Shown here in pieces: positions 40,363-50,788 of a DNA stretch of 64,000 bases. The stretch is taken from assembly GCA_001661245.1 (NCBI GenBank), contig KV454016.1, positions 798,973 through 862,972 of the forward strand, in the 5' to 3' direction. The position numbers and the translations under genes were made by a program. The stretch is from Pachysolen tannophilus NRRL Y-2460 (taxonomy: Eukaryota; Ascomycota; Pichiomycetes; Alaninales; Pachysolenaceae). Within the stretch, counting starts at the first letter, position 1; each line of letters starts with the position of its first letter. The notes beneath the pieces were generated by a model that saw nothing but the letters and a program-made list of their open reading frames with translations, was not told the origin of the DNA and ran no database searches.

Positions 40363-40587
40363 GATCGTCATTCTCCCAAAGAACAAATAAGTTTCCTGTA
40401 TTCTTATTGGCTGTTTTTCGCTGTTTGGTATCACTTGTAAAACAATTTTGTATATGAACAGAACAATTGGTAGAAGAAAAAAAAAAAGAAAATTAAAATT
40501 CACTTTTTATATGTTAAACGGTGCACTTTGTATTAGATCTCAAAAATTTGTATTCTACTTTTTATTACCATTTTCCTCTATAAAAAA

Positions 40588-40619
<32 letters not shown>

Positions 40620-40962
40620 GAGGAAGGAAAATTTTTTTTATTTATTCTTTTTTTACTTCTATTTTTTATTTAATTTGTATTTTCTTTATTTTATTTGAAC
40701 CATTTTACTTGTTAAAAATATTTTATTTTAATAGCGTTTAAGTTAACTTTCCATCTATGGTCAGCGCTTGGCTAATAATTACATATGAATATATTGAAAT
40801 TATATTTTCTGTTGTTTATTTATTTTAATATTTAAATATTTAAATTATTTATTCCTTCTTTTATTATTCTTCTATTTATTATAATAGACAAGCAAATGTT
40901 TTTGAAATTTAAGGGGGTTTTTTAAACAAGATATTTATTTATTTATTTTTATTCTTATTTAT

Positions 40963-40998
40963 ATGGTGGGCCATGACAGATCAATTTACCAAGAATAA
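40963..40998 (+). promoter_or_regulatory. upstream ORF overlapping the AGC1 start
   Basis: An ATG ten bases before the AGC1 ATG opens an 11-codon frame, out of frame with AGC1, that ends inside the AGC1 coding region. If it lies in the mRNA leader it would lower AGC1 translation. The transcript start is unknown. Confidence 0.35.
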
Positions 40999-43426
40999 TA
41001 ATAGTGATGGTTCCAGTTTAACTCAAAATCGTCCTTCATTAACTTCATTAACTTTAAACAGAAATTTTTTAAAAAATAAAAGTATACAATCAAATATTAA
41101 AAATGTTAATTCAAATATTTTAACTCAGATTTATTTTGAGAATTCTACAATTGATGCAAGACTGGAAGAAAGATTGTTGAATTTTAAAAATTTTCAAAAA
41201 TTATTTGCCAATAATGACGGTAGTATTGGTTTGTTGTATTTAATAGCTGATAGGGATAGAAAAGGGTTTTTAAATTTAGAAGATTGGTTGGTTTTCACAA
41301 AATCATTTTTAGACTATAATAATAATAATACGCTGAATAAATTGGTATCAGAATTGGAAAATGATAACAAATTGATGTTCAAATTATTTAAAATCTTGGA
41401 AAATGATTATTATAAACCAAAAGTTTCAAATGAAAATTATATTGATCGTCAAAGGTTTATTGAAATATTGAAAAAAATTAATTTAGGTTCTATTAATGAT
41501 ACTAAGCAAGTTCCAGAAGATGAAAAAGATGAAAAAATTGAAATTGTTTCTGGAATTGAAAAATTTCTTGAAGAAAATAAAGAATATTTAATAAATGACA
41601 AGATCGATTTTAAATTATTTCAAAAATTGTTTCAAAATTTACCAATTATAAAATTTAATATAGAATTTGATAAAAAAATTGATTCGAATCAAAATAACAA
41701 GATAATTTCTTTAGAGTTTTTCAAAAAATCAATCGTTAATGTTTTTGATAATAAATTACCAATTCAACTTTTAAATAATATTGATCAACTTGTTGGTTCA
41801 AATAAGACTTTAAATTATAATGAAGCAGTGATAATTATCAATTTTTTGAAAAATTTACCAAAATTTAATTATTTATTAATGAGTAATGTCTTTTCACAAA
41901 ATCAAACTACAAAATCTGATTCTATTTCTTTAGATGATTTCTTAAATTATATTAATAAAAATTCTACTGAAAAGGCCCAATTGAAAGAGGTTGAACTTTA
42001 TTTCTATTGGAATTGGTTGATTTTGAAAAAAAATGGCGTTACTGAAGCAAATAAAAAATCAGTTAATAAATCCAATATTATATCTTTATTGAGTAATACT
42101 ACTGATACAAATGTTGAGACGGATAAAGCGGTAAAAACATCTAATAGAAATAACTTATATCCAATTTTCCATTCGTTATATTCATTTGTTCTTGGTTCTG
42201 CTGCAGGTGCATTTGGTGCAACAATAGTTTATCCAATAGATCTAGTTAAGACAAGAATGCAAGCTCAAAGACACTTTAACAAAGTATATAATGGATATTT
42301 GGACTGTTTCTATAAAGTTCTCAAAGGAGAAGGTTTTAGAGGAATGTATTCTGGTATTGTTCCACAATGGGTTGGTGTACTGCCTGAGAAAGCTATTAAA
42401 TTAACTGTTAATGATATTGTAAGAAAATTAGGCACTGATAAAAATAGTGGTACTATTCCTTTGTATTGGGAGATTTTAGCTGGTTGTTCTGCTGGGGCAA
42501 CTCAAGTCATCTTCACCAACCCTTTAGAAATTACTAAGATTAGGTTACAAGTCCAAGGTGAAGCTTTACAAAAATTGAAAACGTCTTCAGATGCTGTTAC
42601 TGCAACAACTGCAACAACTGCTATTCGAAAATTGACCGCATGGAATATTGTTAAGAGTTTAGGTTTTAAAGGTTTGTATAAAGGAAGTTTTGCTTGCATT
42701 TTAAGGGATGTTCCTTTTAGTGCCATCTATTTCCCCACGTATGCTAATCTAAAGAAATATTTATTTGGATTTAATCCAAACGAACCAAGAAAGATTCAAA
42801 ATTGGCAACTTTTAGTTAGTGGCGCATTGGCTGGAATGCCAGCAGCTTTCTTGACAACACCGAGTGATGTTATCAAAACCAGATTACAAGTGGAAACTAA
42901 AAAGGGAGAAACCAAGTATTTAAATGTTAGACATGCTTTCAAGACAATTTTGAAAGAAGAAGGGTTCAAAGCATTTTTCAGGGGTGGTATTGCAAGAGTA
43001 TGCAGATCATCACCACAATTTGGTTTTACATTAGCTTCCTATGAAATTTTTCAAAAATATCTTCCATTTGACCTGATTTATGATGTCAGTAAAAATCTTA
43101 ATACCGATCGTTCAAACAACATTACATGTTTAACACCTGAAAAGGTAGAAAATTTTTCCGTCCAATCTCCAAATAAATATAATGTTGCAAATGTATTAAA
43201 TTATTATTACTATTTTGGTGACTCGAATGCTATTAATAATACACAACTGTTGCAATTTATTTCAAAAAATAGAATCCAGAATAAGCATAATACCGAAGCA
43301 TTTTTAAATGAAAAGTTAAGGTTAAACAGTCAAAAATTTTTAAATCATTGTTTTGAGTTTAGTGGTAATTTTAGAAAATTCAATTATTTTGATTACATGA
43401 AAAATGTTAGAACTGATACCATTTAA
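40973..43426 (+). CDS. AGC1: mitochondrial aspartate/glutamate carrier Agc1
   Basis: Agc1 exchanges aspartate for glutamate across the inner mitochondrial membrane and supports the malate-aspartate shuttle. The 817-residue protein has a long N-terminal regulatory domain (about 1-395, EF-hand-like helices as in citrin/aralar, with [16 protein letters not shown]). The carrier domain (about 397-690) holds the three signatures [18 protein letters not shown] and TPSDVIKTR. The AGC-type block [15 protein letters not shown] and a C-terminal amphipathic region follow. It is shorter than the 902-residue S. cerevisiae protein. An upstream out-of-frame ATG overlaps the start. The EF-hand loops look degenerate, so calcium control is uncertain. 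Confidence 0.94.
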   Translation: MTDQFTKNNNSDGSSLTQNRPSLTSLTLNRNFLKNKSIQSNIKNVNSNILTQIYFENSTIDARLEERLLNFKNFQKLFANNDGSIGLLYLIADRDRKGFLNLEDWLVFTKSFLDYNNNNTLNKLVSELENDNKLMFKLFKILENDYYKPKVSNENYIDRQRFIEILKKINLGSINDTKQVPEDEKDEKIEIVSGIEKFLEENKEYLINDKIDFKLFQKLFQNLPIIKFNIEFDKKIDSNQNNKIISLEFFKKSIVNVFDNKLPIQLLNNIDQLVGSNKTLNYNEAVIIINFLKNLPKFNYLLMSNVFSQNQTTKSDSISLDDFLNYINKNSTEKAQLKEVELYFYWNWLILKKNGVTEANKKSVNKSNIISLLSNTTDTNVETDKAVKTSNRNNLYPIFHSLYSFVLGSAAGAFGATIVYPIDLVKTRMQAQRHFNKVYNGYLDCFYKVLKGEGFRGMYSGIVPQWVGVLPEKAIKLTVNDIVRKLGTDKNSGTIPLYWEILAGCSAGATQVIFTNPLEITKIRLQVQGEALQKLKTSSDAVTATTATTAIRKLTAWNIVKSLGFKGLYKGSFACILRDVPFSAIYFPTYANLKKYLFGFNPNEPRKIQNWQLLVSGALAGMPAAFLTTPSDVIKTRLQVETKKGETKYLNVRHAFKTILKEEGFKAFFRGGIARVCRSSPQFGFTLASYEIFQKYLPFDLIYDVSKNLNTDRSNNITCLTPEKVENFSVQSPNKYNVANVLNYYYYFGDSNAINNTQLLQFISKNRIQNKHNTEAFLNEKLRLNSQKFLNHCFEFSGNFRKFNYFDYMKNVRTDTI

Positions 43427-43733
43427 CTTAATAGACTTATCATTTACTTTATTTTTTTCAATGTTTTTATTTTTATTTTTATCTTTTTGTTTATTCTGCC
43501 ATTCATCCTACTATTATATTAATGAGTTTAGTATTTATTATTTTCATTTATTTAGATTTTACATTTTCGTTTTTTGCTTTTCTTTTTGTTTACCATTTTT
43601 TCTCTTTTTGTTTCGATGCCCCGTTATGATTAAAACATGTTACTTCATTTGAATTTATCTTCGATTTAATTTATTATATTAATTTATCATTGATTTATCG
43701 TAATTATTTATTATTATATGTGATTTCTAATAC
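43427..43733. other. convergent 3' spacer AGC1 / SAE2
   Basis: A T-rich 307-base spacer between two stop codons. Nothing else was seen. Confidence 0.6.
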
Positions 43734-45769
43734 TTAAACCTTGATATTTTTCATTTTTTCCCTTTGCTCTTTTACGAATTGTTCTTGTAAAGCTTCTAGC
43801 TCTAAAAATAATTTCTCATCTATTGTGAAACAACCATTTTTAACTATATCATTAAAAGTAGAATCTTTGAATATAAATCTTCCAATTTGTTCAATCTTAT
43901 TGTCAATTAAACTAGTGTTCAAAACAGCATCCCTTAACCTGTCTAACATTTTTGCCTTTTTCAACATAGCAGATTTTTTCTTATATTCTTTAATTTCAGG
44001 GGTTGATGGGAAATCAGACCTGTGGAAGCCAGGTGGAGATACTGGTCTATCCCATATATTGGTCCTCGAAATGCCATGTTTAGTATAATAACCAATTCTC
44101 GGGTCGTTATTATTTGGCCTGAATCTGCTCATTAAATTATCATCATTTTTTTTCTTTTTTTCATTATTATCCCATCTAATACCTCCTGAAGTTTCAGGCA
44201 TAGGTCCAATCGCTTCGGAAAATTTTAGGCATTGTGGACATTTACAATGTTGATCCTTCTTATTATGATTGAAATGTTTGAAGAATTCCGTTTGTCTGTT
44301 TTTCCCTCTTACAGTTCCTGTATATGCAATATCCAATCCATTATTCACGAACGGATTTGGCTGAAAATCCTCTAATATCCATTCTCTGGTTTTAAGAAAG
44401 TTCCATGATAAATCAACAGTTTCTGACATGTGGTTATTGTTGTTTTTTCGGCGCTTTGACGGCGTTATATAATGATTGTCAGGCGTTAATAAAAGATCAC
44501 TCTGTTTTGTCAATTTTTTAATCTTTTGATCATGGGTCTTTGAAGTCGCGTTAATATCTTTGTTTTTCAGTAGCAAAACATTTGTGTCTTTCTTGAGGTT
44601 ATCAGTCAGCGGTGTGGGTAGACAATTAGTGATTTCGCTGAAATCGTCTTGCGAATCATCGATAAATGAATCTTGGAGGGGGGTTCCCTTCCGTTCATCT
44701 TCAGTGTTCTCTTCAATTCTTGGCTTTTCGGTATGATTTTTTTTGGTTTTCATTGGACTAGACAATAATTCAATTTCTTGAGATTCTTCTACATCACGGA
44801 AATCGTACGAGTCATCAGTTTTGACTGAGTACTCTCTATTTTCAGTGTCACTTTCTCTTACATGATCCAATTTTGCATCCATTTCCATATCAATACTGGC
44901 TGGGAAAATCGGTAATGAAGAATTGCTTTCATCAGAAGTTTGAAAATTGAAGCTATCTCTACGATTAAACGGAACTTTAAATTCACTATTCTCAGCTCTA
45001 GATTTTCTCTCTGTATTGAAAATAGTTTTTTGATGTACATGCTTGTTATTCTGTTCTTCTTGAGATTCAACATCTGATGAATATTGAGTTGGAGACATAA
45101 AATAGTTGTTCTCTTGTGTGCTTGAGTTCTTGTTCATAAAGTCCAAGTCTATATTTTCTTTATTTTCCTCGATATTTTCTACTTGACCCTCATGATTCTT
45201 TAAAAAGTCTAAACTTCCCAAATCCAGAGATGTGTTATTATTCTGTTTATTTTCTGTGTTAGATGAGGCTTGCGAATTTCCTCTTTCCTTTGAATTTATA
45301 AGGTCAAAAATGTTGTGTTGTGTAGTAGAATTTGAATTTGAATTTTTTGAGCTTTTATTATTGGTTAGATTCAGTATCTGGGCCTTTAAGCTGGAAATAA
45401 GCTTTCCATTATTATCATTATCATTCTTGTGACTCTTGACTTCTTGTAGATATTTTTCATTTAACAGATTAAAAGAAGCCGCGTATGAAGATATTTTACT
45501 GCCATTAGCGGACTGCCTCAATTTTATTTCCAATTTTTCATTAGTCTTCTCTAATCTCTTAATCTTTTCAAGGATAGCCTTATGACTTTCAAGCACTATA
45601 AAAAATTTCGTTATGTTAGCTCGACTAAACTTCATTGACTTTAAATTCTAATCTTGGAAAATAACTTACAATCTTGGTATTTTTTGTCCTTTTCTTTGAA
45701 ATATTTTTCCAGATCCAGGGCCCACAATAAAAACCCATTCAAAGGTGAGTCACTATTCTCCTTATTCAT
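43734..45769 (-). CDS. SAE2: Sae2/CtIP-family DNA-end resection factor, one intron
   Basis: Sae2 stimulates the Mre11 nuclease to open DNA ends for homologous recombination and meiotic break repair. Exons are 45769-45670 and 45595-43734, giving 653 residues. The intron (45669-45596, 74 bases) starts GTAAGT, has GCTAAC and ends TTATAG. Splicing adds MNKENSDSPLNGFLLWALDL before the coiled-coil region (about 20-65) used for tetramerisation. The long middle is disordered with SQ, SP and TP sites. The conserved C-terminal domain has EWILEDFQPNPFVN, a CKCPQC pair and RPVSPPGFHRSDFPSTPE. The SP there corresponds to the essential CDK site of Sae2/CtIP. It is almost double the 345-residue S. cerevisiae Sae2. 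Linkage with BUD13 and XRN1 agrees with S. cerevisiae. Confidence 0.88.
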
Positions 45770-46162
45770 AACTCATCGGCCTCATCTAGCTAATCACAGG
45801 ACAACAAAAAGCTTTTATATTTGATGATTAAATGAATAACCTTATAAACATCATTCCCTCTTTTCTGTAAACAAATAACACGTCCGAAATGTAGTATTTC
45901 CTAAAACAAAGTATTTGCGTCTGATGCACTACAATAAATTTCTTAACTATTTCAATTTCAAACTACGACTATAAGACTAACTAAATAATAGTTAAATCAA
46001 TTGAGTTCAATTGGCAAATATAAATATCGGAATAAATAAGAAGTAAAAGAAATTATTAAATAAATTAGTAAATAAATATAGTAGTCAAACAATGGTTCTT
46101 TTTTTTTTTTTAATTTTCGTCTTCGTCTTCTCTTTTTGCCTTCCTTCGAATTTGGTCATTTC
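45770..46162. promoter_or_regulatory. SAE2 upstream spacer
   Basis: A 393-base AT-rich spacer between SAE2 and the 3' end of the next minus-strand gene. No cell-cycle box (ACGCGT or CACGAAA) was found. Confidence 0.5.
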
Positions 46163-48940
46163 TCATTCTGTCTTTTCTCTGTTATTATACATATTATCAC
46201 ATATCTCCACGTTGTAGCCCAGACTTCTTTTACCGCAGTGGTAAATTAATCTGGCGTTTTCACCTGCAATTTCTGAAGGAGCTCTACTTAATGTTTTATA
46301 TAACAATTTGCATAACCCAAGCATGTTTCCCTTATTTGCAACTTTATCGATATTAAATGCGTACTCAATCAAGGTTTGATAATATTCTGATCCTGTTACA
46401 TTAGAGTCAAATATATGAATTTTTCGCTTTGTCAATCTGAACAAATTACTTCTAATTCTTCTTAGATAGGAAAATCCTTCTTCTCTTTCTTTTAAATTGT
46501 CCAAGTCTACGTCTTTCCCTTCTGGACAATAATTGGATTCGGGACCTTCTGCAATGAAGTTATAATCCCATATATATAACATTGCAACGCCAATAGAGTA
46601 AGATCGATTGAAAACATCTTTCACGGGATCATATAAGCGATTTGCATCAGTCACAGAATCGTGAGGTGATAAAAACATTTCCCATAAGAGTAAAAAACAA
46701 TTGATCAAACAAATTTTTGAATCCAAAGTTTTTAAACAAAATCTTTTAAATCTGTCCAATATCTCTAATCTATCGCTATGATGCGGTTTAACATTCATCC
46801 ACCATGGTGCCCCTGCTATGATAAAAAGATCATAATGTTGAATCCTCAGGTATACATGCGTTGTATGAAATGAAGTCAATTTACAGCTGGAGTCAGTGTC
46901 AACAAATTCAGGTATTAATCCATTGGAATTGGCATTTCTATAAGCATTGCTAACTAAAGAATTTGAACATCCTGCACCAATATCATTCTTCCAATACAGT
47001 AAAGCTTTTGTAATAATTTCTTTCCAATTTTTGTTGTTTTTGTTGTTTAATTTTGCTCTTTCATCTTCTAGGCCAAATGATAATTGTAAATCTCGTTGTT
47101 GCATTTGGAATAATACGGCAACGAGTCCAGCAAAAAGTATTTTCTTGTTGAAGTATGTCAACTTAGAAAAATATTCACTCATGTCTTCCTTAATTGCACT
47201 TTTCTTGCTATTATAATTTAGCAATTTTTTCAAACTAGTCAAGAAAACTGGTTGAAGCGGTATAATTTTTTCACTTCCAGAAAGCTTCATATTATCCCAC
47301 AACTCGTCATTACATGGTAATTGGGATTGAATCTGATGAGCAAAAATAGAGACCAAATGGCCATAATGAATCAGATCAATGGTATCCAAATAAAATACAG
47401 TGAAAGTAATCCTTTTCATTGATTCCACCTCCACCCATCTTTCATAAATTTCCTTATTTGATAATCTATTGCCATCATTGTTATGGTTTAATTTGATTGG
47501 ATTACCTCCCAAGGTTGGAGATCTTCTCAATAATTGAATTACGGTACCATGATGCAAATGAGCTCTCTCATGTAATTTTCTAGTAGAGCAAGATTTTTCA
47601 TAATATTCTAACATTATCAAACTTTGGAACACCCAAAGTTTAGCAGGCAGTACAAACTCTGGATCTAAAAAAATTAACCACCTTAAAGGCACTGCAATCA
47701 AATCGCCAATTACTTTATAAGTAGATTCTGTAGATTCCAGATCTGCAGAAAAGGCGGAATTATATGAAAAATTAGTTCCCAACATTATCATTGAAAGTAA
47801 TAAAATATGAGGTGCCTTCAATGTATTAAAAGAAGGTTTATGCATAAAGGGAAATTGAGGATGGAAACATTTCCAATAATTAATTAAAAATTTTGAAACA
47901 TTTTCTAAATTAAAACTTTCCACTGTGGCCAATGAAGGAATAAGTTCAACCAACTTGGTAATTGTAACTTGATCAATTTGATATAATCTTTGATCTTCAA
48001 ACTGTATGTTTGAATTATTTGAAGTATTTGAAATATTGAATTTGTTATTGGCAGCCATACTATTCCTATCATTAATAACAGTTGTATTGGTATTGGTATT
48101 GTTACTATAAGGTGAAAATAATGTTTGATCGTTGAACATGTTCAACAATTGCGAATTAGGTGATAAATCGTTAAAATCATCAAAACCAGGATATTCAAAA
48201 TTTAAAAATAACAGATCGAGATTATATGCATTGTTGCTTGTAGAAGTGAACATATCGAAATTATTTGAATTTAATAGATCTGAATTTACCGAATCGTTAT
48301 TGTCTTCGTTCAACATCCAATTCAAAAAATTCGAACTATGTTGTTGCCTAGAGGTTCGTTGATGGTTTGAATAAGGAGAAGCTTGCCCTGGGGAAACTTC
48401 CGAAATTGTTGATGTTGTAGTTGGTATTCGGGCCAGTGAGCTTGTTTCTGAAGGAGATGAAGATGACGATGTAAAAAGTGAAATGCTCGTACTGTTTTTA
48501 CTTTTAATATTTGAAATTAAACTTTTATTACTCGCATTTTCTGTAACGGTATCGTTTTGGTCTTGTATAATTTGTGTTTCCTCCAGTTGTTGGTCATCAT
48601 TATTCAAAAAGAAAAAAGACGATAATTTTTTCTTATAGTTTCTTTCATTCCCCAACTTTCTAATATTTTTAAAATCATTATTTGTAATTTTTGATGATCT
48701 CAACTCATGCCTTTTCAAATGGCGCTTTAATAAATCATTTCTAACAAATGTCTTAAAACAATTATTGTACGTGCATTTATAAATGACTTTCGGGTTATGA
48801 TTTAGTCTATGTCGATTTAAATGCTCACTTCTTGAAAACACCTTAGAGCAATTAGGCTCATTGCATCTATATTTCTTTCTATTATCGTTATCTCCTTCTA
48901 ATTCTTGTTTCATACTTTCATCAGTATCAGTCCCAACCAT
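46163..48940 (-). CDS. C2H2 zinc-finger factor with fungal-specific regulatory domain
   Basis: This 925-residue transcription factor carries two C2H2 fingers at 26-48 and 56-78 (CNEPNCSKVFSRSEHLNRH, CTYNNCFKTFVRNDLLKRH), both with the C-x4-C spacing of the Klf/Adr1-like fungal group. A Ser/Asn-rich linker follows. The large fungal-specific (MHR) domain runs from about residue 345 to the end (FLINYWKCFHPQFPFMHKPS, LLSMIMLG, a feature shared with many Zn2Cys6 factors). The pairing of C2H2 fingers with this domain also occurs in Rsf2/Tda9-type proteins. I do not assign an ortholog. It starts at the first ATG after a long poly-T leader (poly-A in the mRNA). Confidence 0.85.
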   Translation of the reverse strand: MVGTDTDESMKQELEGDNDNRKKYRCNEPNCSKVFSRSEHLNRHRLNHNPKVIYKCTYNNCFKTFVRNDLLKRHLKRHELRSSKITNNDFKNIRKLGNERNYKKKLSSFFFLNNDDQQLEETQIIQDQNDTVTENASNKSLISNIKSKNSTSISLFTSSSSSPSETSSLARIPTTTSTISEVSPGQASPYSNHQRTSRQQHSSNFLNWMLNEDNNDSVNSDLLNSNNFDMFTSTSNNAYNLDLLFLNFEYPGFDDFNDLSPNSQLLNMFNDQTLFSPYSNNTNTNTTVINDRNSMAANNKFNISNTSNNSNIQFEDQRLYQIDQVTITKLVELIPSLATVESFNLENVSKFLINYWKCFHPQFPFMHKPSFNTLKAPHILLLSMIMLGTNFSYNSAFSADLESTESTYKVIGDLIAVPLRWLIFLDPEFVLPAKLWVFQSLIMLEYYEKSCSTRKLHERAHLHHGTVIQLLRRSPTLGGNPIKLNHNNDGNRLSNKEIYERWVEVESMKRITFTVFYLDTIDLIHYGHLVSIFAHQIQSQLPCNDELWDNMKLSGSEKIIPLQPVFLTSLKKLLNYNSKKSAIKEDMSEYFSKLTYFNKKILFAGLVAVLFQMQQRDLQLSFGLEDERAKLNNKNNKNWKEIITKALLYWKNDIGAGCSNSLVSNAYRNANSNGLIPEFVDTDSSCKLTSFHTTHVYLRIQHYDLFIIAGAPWWMNVKPHHSDRLEILDRFKRFCLKTLDSKICLINCFLLLWEMFLSPHDSVTDANRLYDPVKDVFNRSYSIGVAMLYIWDYNFIAEGPESNYCPEGKDVDLDNLKEREEGFSYLRRIRSNLFRLTKRKIHIFDSNVTGSEYYQTLIEYAFNIDKVANKGNMLGLCKLLYKTLSRAPSEIAGENARLIYHCGKRSLGYNVEICDNMYNNREKTE

Positions 48941-49370
48941 TTTTTATTTTTTTTTTTTTTTTTTTTCTTTTTTTCAATTTTTTTGAAATTTTTTTTTATG
49001 TCCTAATTGCCTCAACAATTTCAGAACATCCTCCCAACTTCTGATGATCAATAACCTCTTCAATGACTTTTATCTCAGATAATAAGTTCCAATTATATTT
49101 AATGACAATTATTGTTTAGTTTTTACTCCAAATTTGGCAAGTTAAGTCAAATAAATTGATGACACTTTTTAGGGGCGGTCTAATGTACACAGTATTAATT
49201 GAAACCCATAGATAAGAAGAAAGATCAGAAACTAGATATAGAAAACTAGATATTTTATCAAAACGCCAGTGATATGTGTATATTATAACTATTGAAAATG
49301 CAGCAGAAAAACAAGGGAAAGTGGTAAAAAGGTAAAAGGTTAAAAAAAAAGAAAAAAGAAAAAGAAAAAT
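48941..49370. other. spacer upstream of the C2H2/MHR gene, downstream of NSA2
   Basis: A 430-base AT-rich spacer. On the minus strand TGTACATTA (49189-49181), a match to the Puf4 site pattern, lies 182 bases past the NSA2 stop; it could be in the NSA2 3' untranslated region. Confidence 0.45.
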
Positions 49371-50246
49371 TCATACTAATAAAACAGCATTAACGCACCC
49401 ATCTCTATCCGGTTCATTTGTAATTTGAGCATATTTACCCCATACAACCTTACCACCAGCAGTAACTAACCCCAATTCAGAAACATTTACTTCTATTATA
49501 GTTCCTTTTGTTAAGACTCCCATCTGGGTGTACATTGGAGATTGTGGATTTTTCTTAACTGCTAATATTGGTAAGAAAACAGTAACTTTCAATTCTGGAT
49601 GTGTTACATTTGCCTTTTTCTGCCTTAAAGCTGCAGGTCTAATAATTCTTTCCATCTTTACTGGTCTTCTTGTAAATCCTTCTCCAACAAAAGTATGTTT
49701 TGTAATCATTCTTTTCCAAGATTTTGATTTTGATTTACCAGTCTTGATAACTTTAAACATTTCTTCTTCACTAATACCTCTTACTTTTGGTAACGGAACA
49801 GAAAACTTATCCGCCTTCTCCATTCTCTTTTGCTTAATCGACGAAGAAATCGCCTTTGCAGTATTGTTGGTCTGTCTATCCAATAAATAAGTTGGTAATG
49901 CTTCTCCATCATCTTCTCTTGGTTTCGAAGGTCCATTCAATTTACTCTCTTCATGAGCCTTAATCTTCTTCTTCATTGCAACCTTCTCAGCATAACGCTT
50001 CTTGGCAAACTGCTTACCTCTCCAACCAGTTAAATTCTGAGCATCTTTAGCAATTCTATGACCTTCTCTAGCCTCCTTCTTACGTTTTCTTTCTTCATGG
50101 TCTAATCGTTTACCATGTTGTTTAATATGTTGCTCAATATATTCGTTTTGAGGCTAAATCAATATACAAAAAAAAAAATGGTTAGTAACTCAAACAATTC
50201 TTTAAAAACAACAACAACAACAACAAAAATCATATAAACTTACCAT
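49371..50246 (-). CDS. NSA2: ribosome biogenesis factor Nsa2, ATG-only first exon
   Basis: Nsa2 joins late nucleolar pre-60S particles and is needed for 27SB pre-rRNA processing. Exons are 50246-50244 (the ATG alone) and 50153-49371, giving 261 residues, the exact S. cerevisiae length. The intron (50243-50154, 90 bases) starts GTAAGT, carries TACTAAC (minus strand, 50187-50181) and ends TTTAG. Splicing yields [20 protein letters not shown], matching the conserved start. Other conserved blocks are [38 protein letters not shown] and the C-terminal beta domain ending GCVNAVLLV. It diverges from LCP5 as in S. cerevisiae (YER126C/YER127W). Confidence 0.96.
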
Positions 50247-50306
50247 CTTGATTAATTTATCTATCAAATATATTTTAATTATATATGATAAAATAGATAA
50301 AATATA

Positions 50307-50320
50307 TGAAAAATTTTTCA
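50307..50320. promoter_or_regulatory. RRPE box near NSA2
   Basis: TGAAAAATTTTTCA, a perfect 14-bp palindrome containing the rRNA-processing element TGAAAAATTTT on both strands, lies 61 bases upstream of the NSA2 ATG. Confidence 0.6.
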
Positions 50321-50625
50321 GCTAGTTAATAAAAAGAAACAAAAAGAGGAAAAAAATTTTTTTTATTTAATACCTAAAAAAGGTAGTAGTGCGCTCGAAA
50401 CTCAAAAAATTCATTAGTACCGTTTAAAATTAAAGAAAGGTATTAAACAAGATAAAGACAGATGAAGAATATATATGTTTTATTGTACTGTTGTTAGAGG
50501 TTATTAGAGGTTGTGGAAGTGAGTTGGAGAAAGTAGGAAGATCTGGGTTTTTTTATTGTTGTTTTATTGTTTTTTTTTTTTTTTTTTTTTTGGTAAGTAT
50601 ATATCTTAACGGTTAACATTTTAAA

Positions 50626-50631
50626 CTCATC
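50626..50631 (-). promoter_or_regulatory. PAC-like core
   Basis: CTCATC (GATGAG on the minus strand) is the core of the PAC element, but the outer bases of GCGATGAG are not kept, so this is a weak call. Confidence 0.3.
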
Positions 50632-50670
50632 TTCTCGGTTCGATTACATAATAATACCTGTGTGAGGCAG

Positions 50671-50682
50671 AAAAATTTTTCA
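50671..50682 (-). promoter_or_regulatory. RRPE box near LCP5
   Basis: On the minus strand the sequence reads TGAAAAATTTTT, an exact RRPE core, 106 bases upstream of the LCP5 ATG. Confidence 0.55.
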
Positions 50683-50730
50683 GTACAATATAATATATAT
50701 ATATAAATATATTTATATTTATTTAATTAT

Positions 50731-50775
50731 ATGGTCAATATAACAAAGCAAAGATTTGTTCATATTGATAGATAG
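50731..50775 (+). promoter_or_regulatory. short upstream ORF before LCP5
   Basis: An ATG at 50731 opens a 14-codon frame that ends 13 bases before the LCP5 ATG, in a different frame. It matters only if the transcript begins upstream of it. Confidence 0.3.
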
Positions 50776-50788
50776 ATCAAGAGTTGAT

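Larger units (their letters stand above)
39478..40972. other. spacer MBP1-like gene to AGC1, with assembly gap
   Basis: A 1.5 kb spacer containing the N run 39560-39904, flanked by (TA)n on the left and poly-T on the right. A less AT-rich block at 40080-40400 may hold a broken small gene (see 40165). TA tracts lie at 40001-40021 and a long poly-T at 40590-40619. The rest is AT-rich AGC1 upstream sequence. Confidence 0.6.
50247..50788. promoter_or_regulatory. shared NSA2/LCP5 promoter with ribosome-biogenesis boxes
   Basis: A 542-base divergent spacer. Two RRPE-type boxes (50307-50320 and 50671-50682) and a PAC-like core (50626-50631) are the signals expected for genes of the ribosome biogenesis regulon. 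A long poly-T lies at 50571-50591. Confidence 0.6.

Noticed and set aside
40973-43426. Reassigned CTG codon, because AGC1 has Leu (CTG) where related carriers have Ala (GVxPEKAIKL)
   Set aside because: Other CTG codons, such as those in LCP5 (KELLLKTSL), fit leucine, and gene order and introns place the species with yeasts using the standard code. One site is not evidence.
49528-49890. 120-codon frame opposite NSA2
   Set aside because: It is the antisense shadow of conserved NSA2 coding sequence.
50636-50660. T-arm-like GGTTCGATT suggesting a tRNA
   Set aside because: No matching T-stem, acceptor stem or A-box could be drawn around it.
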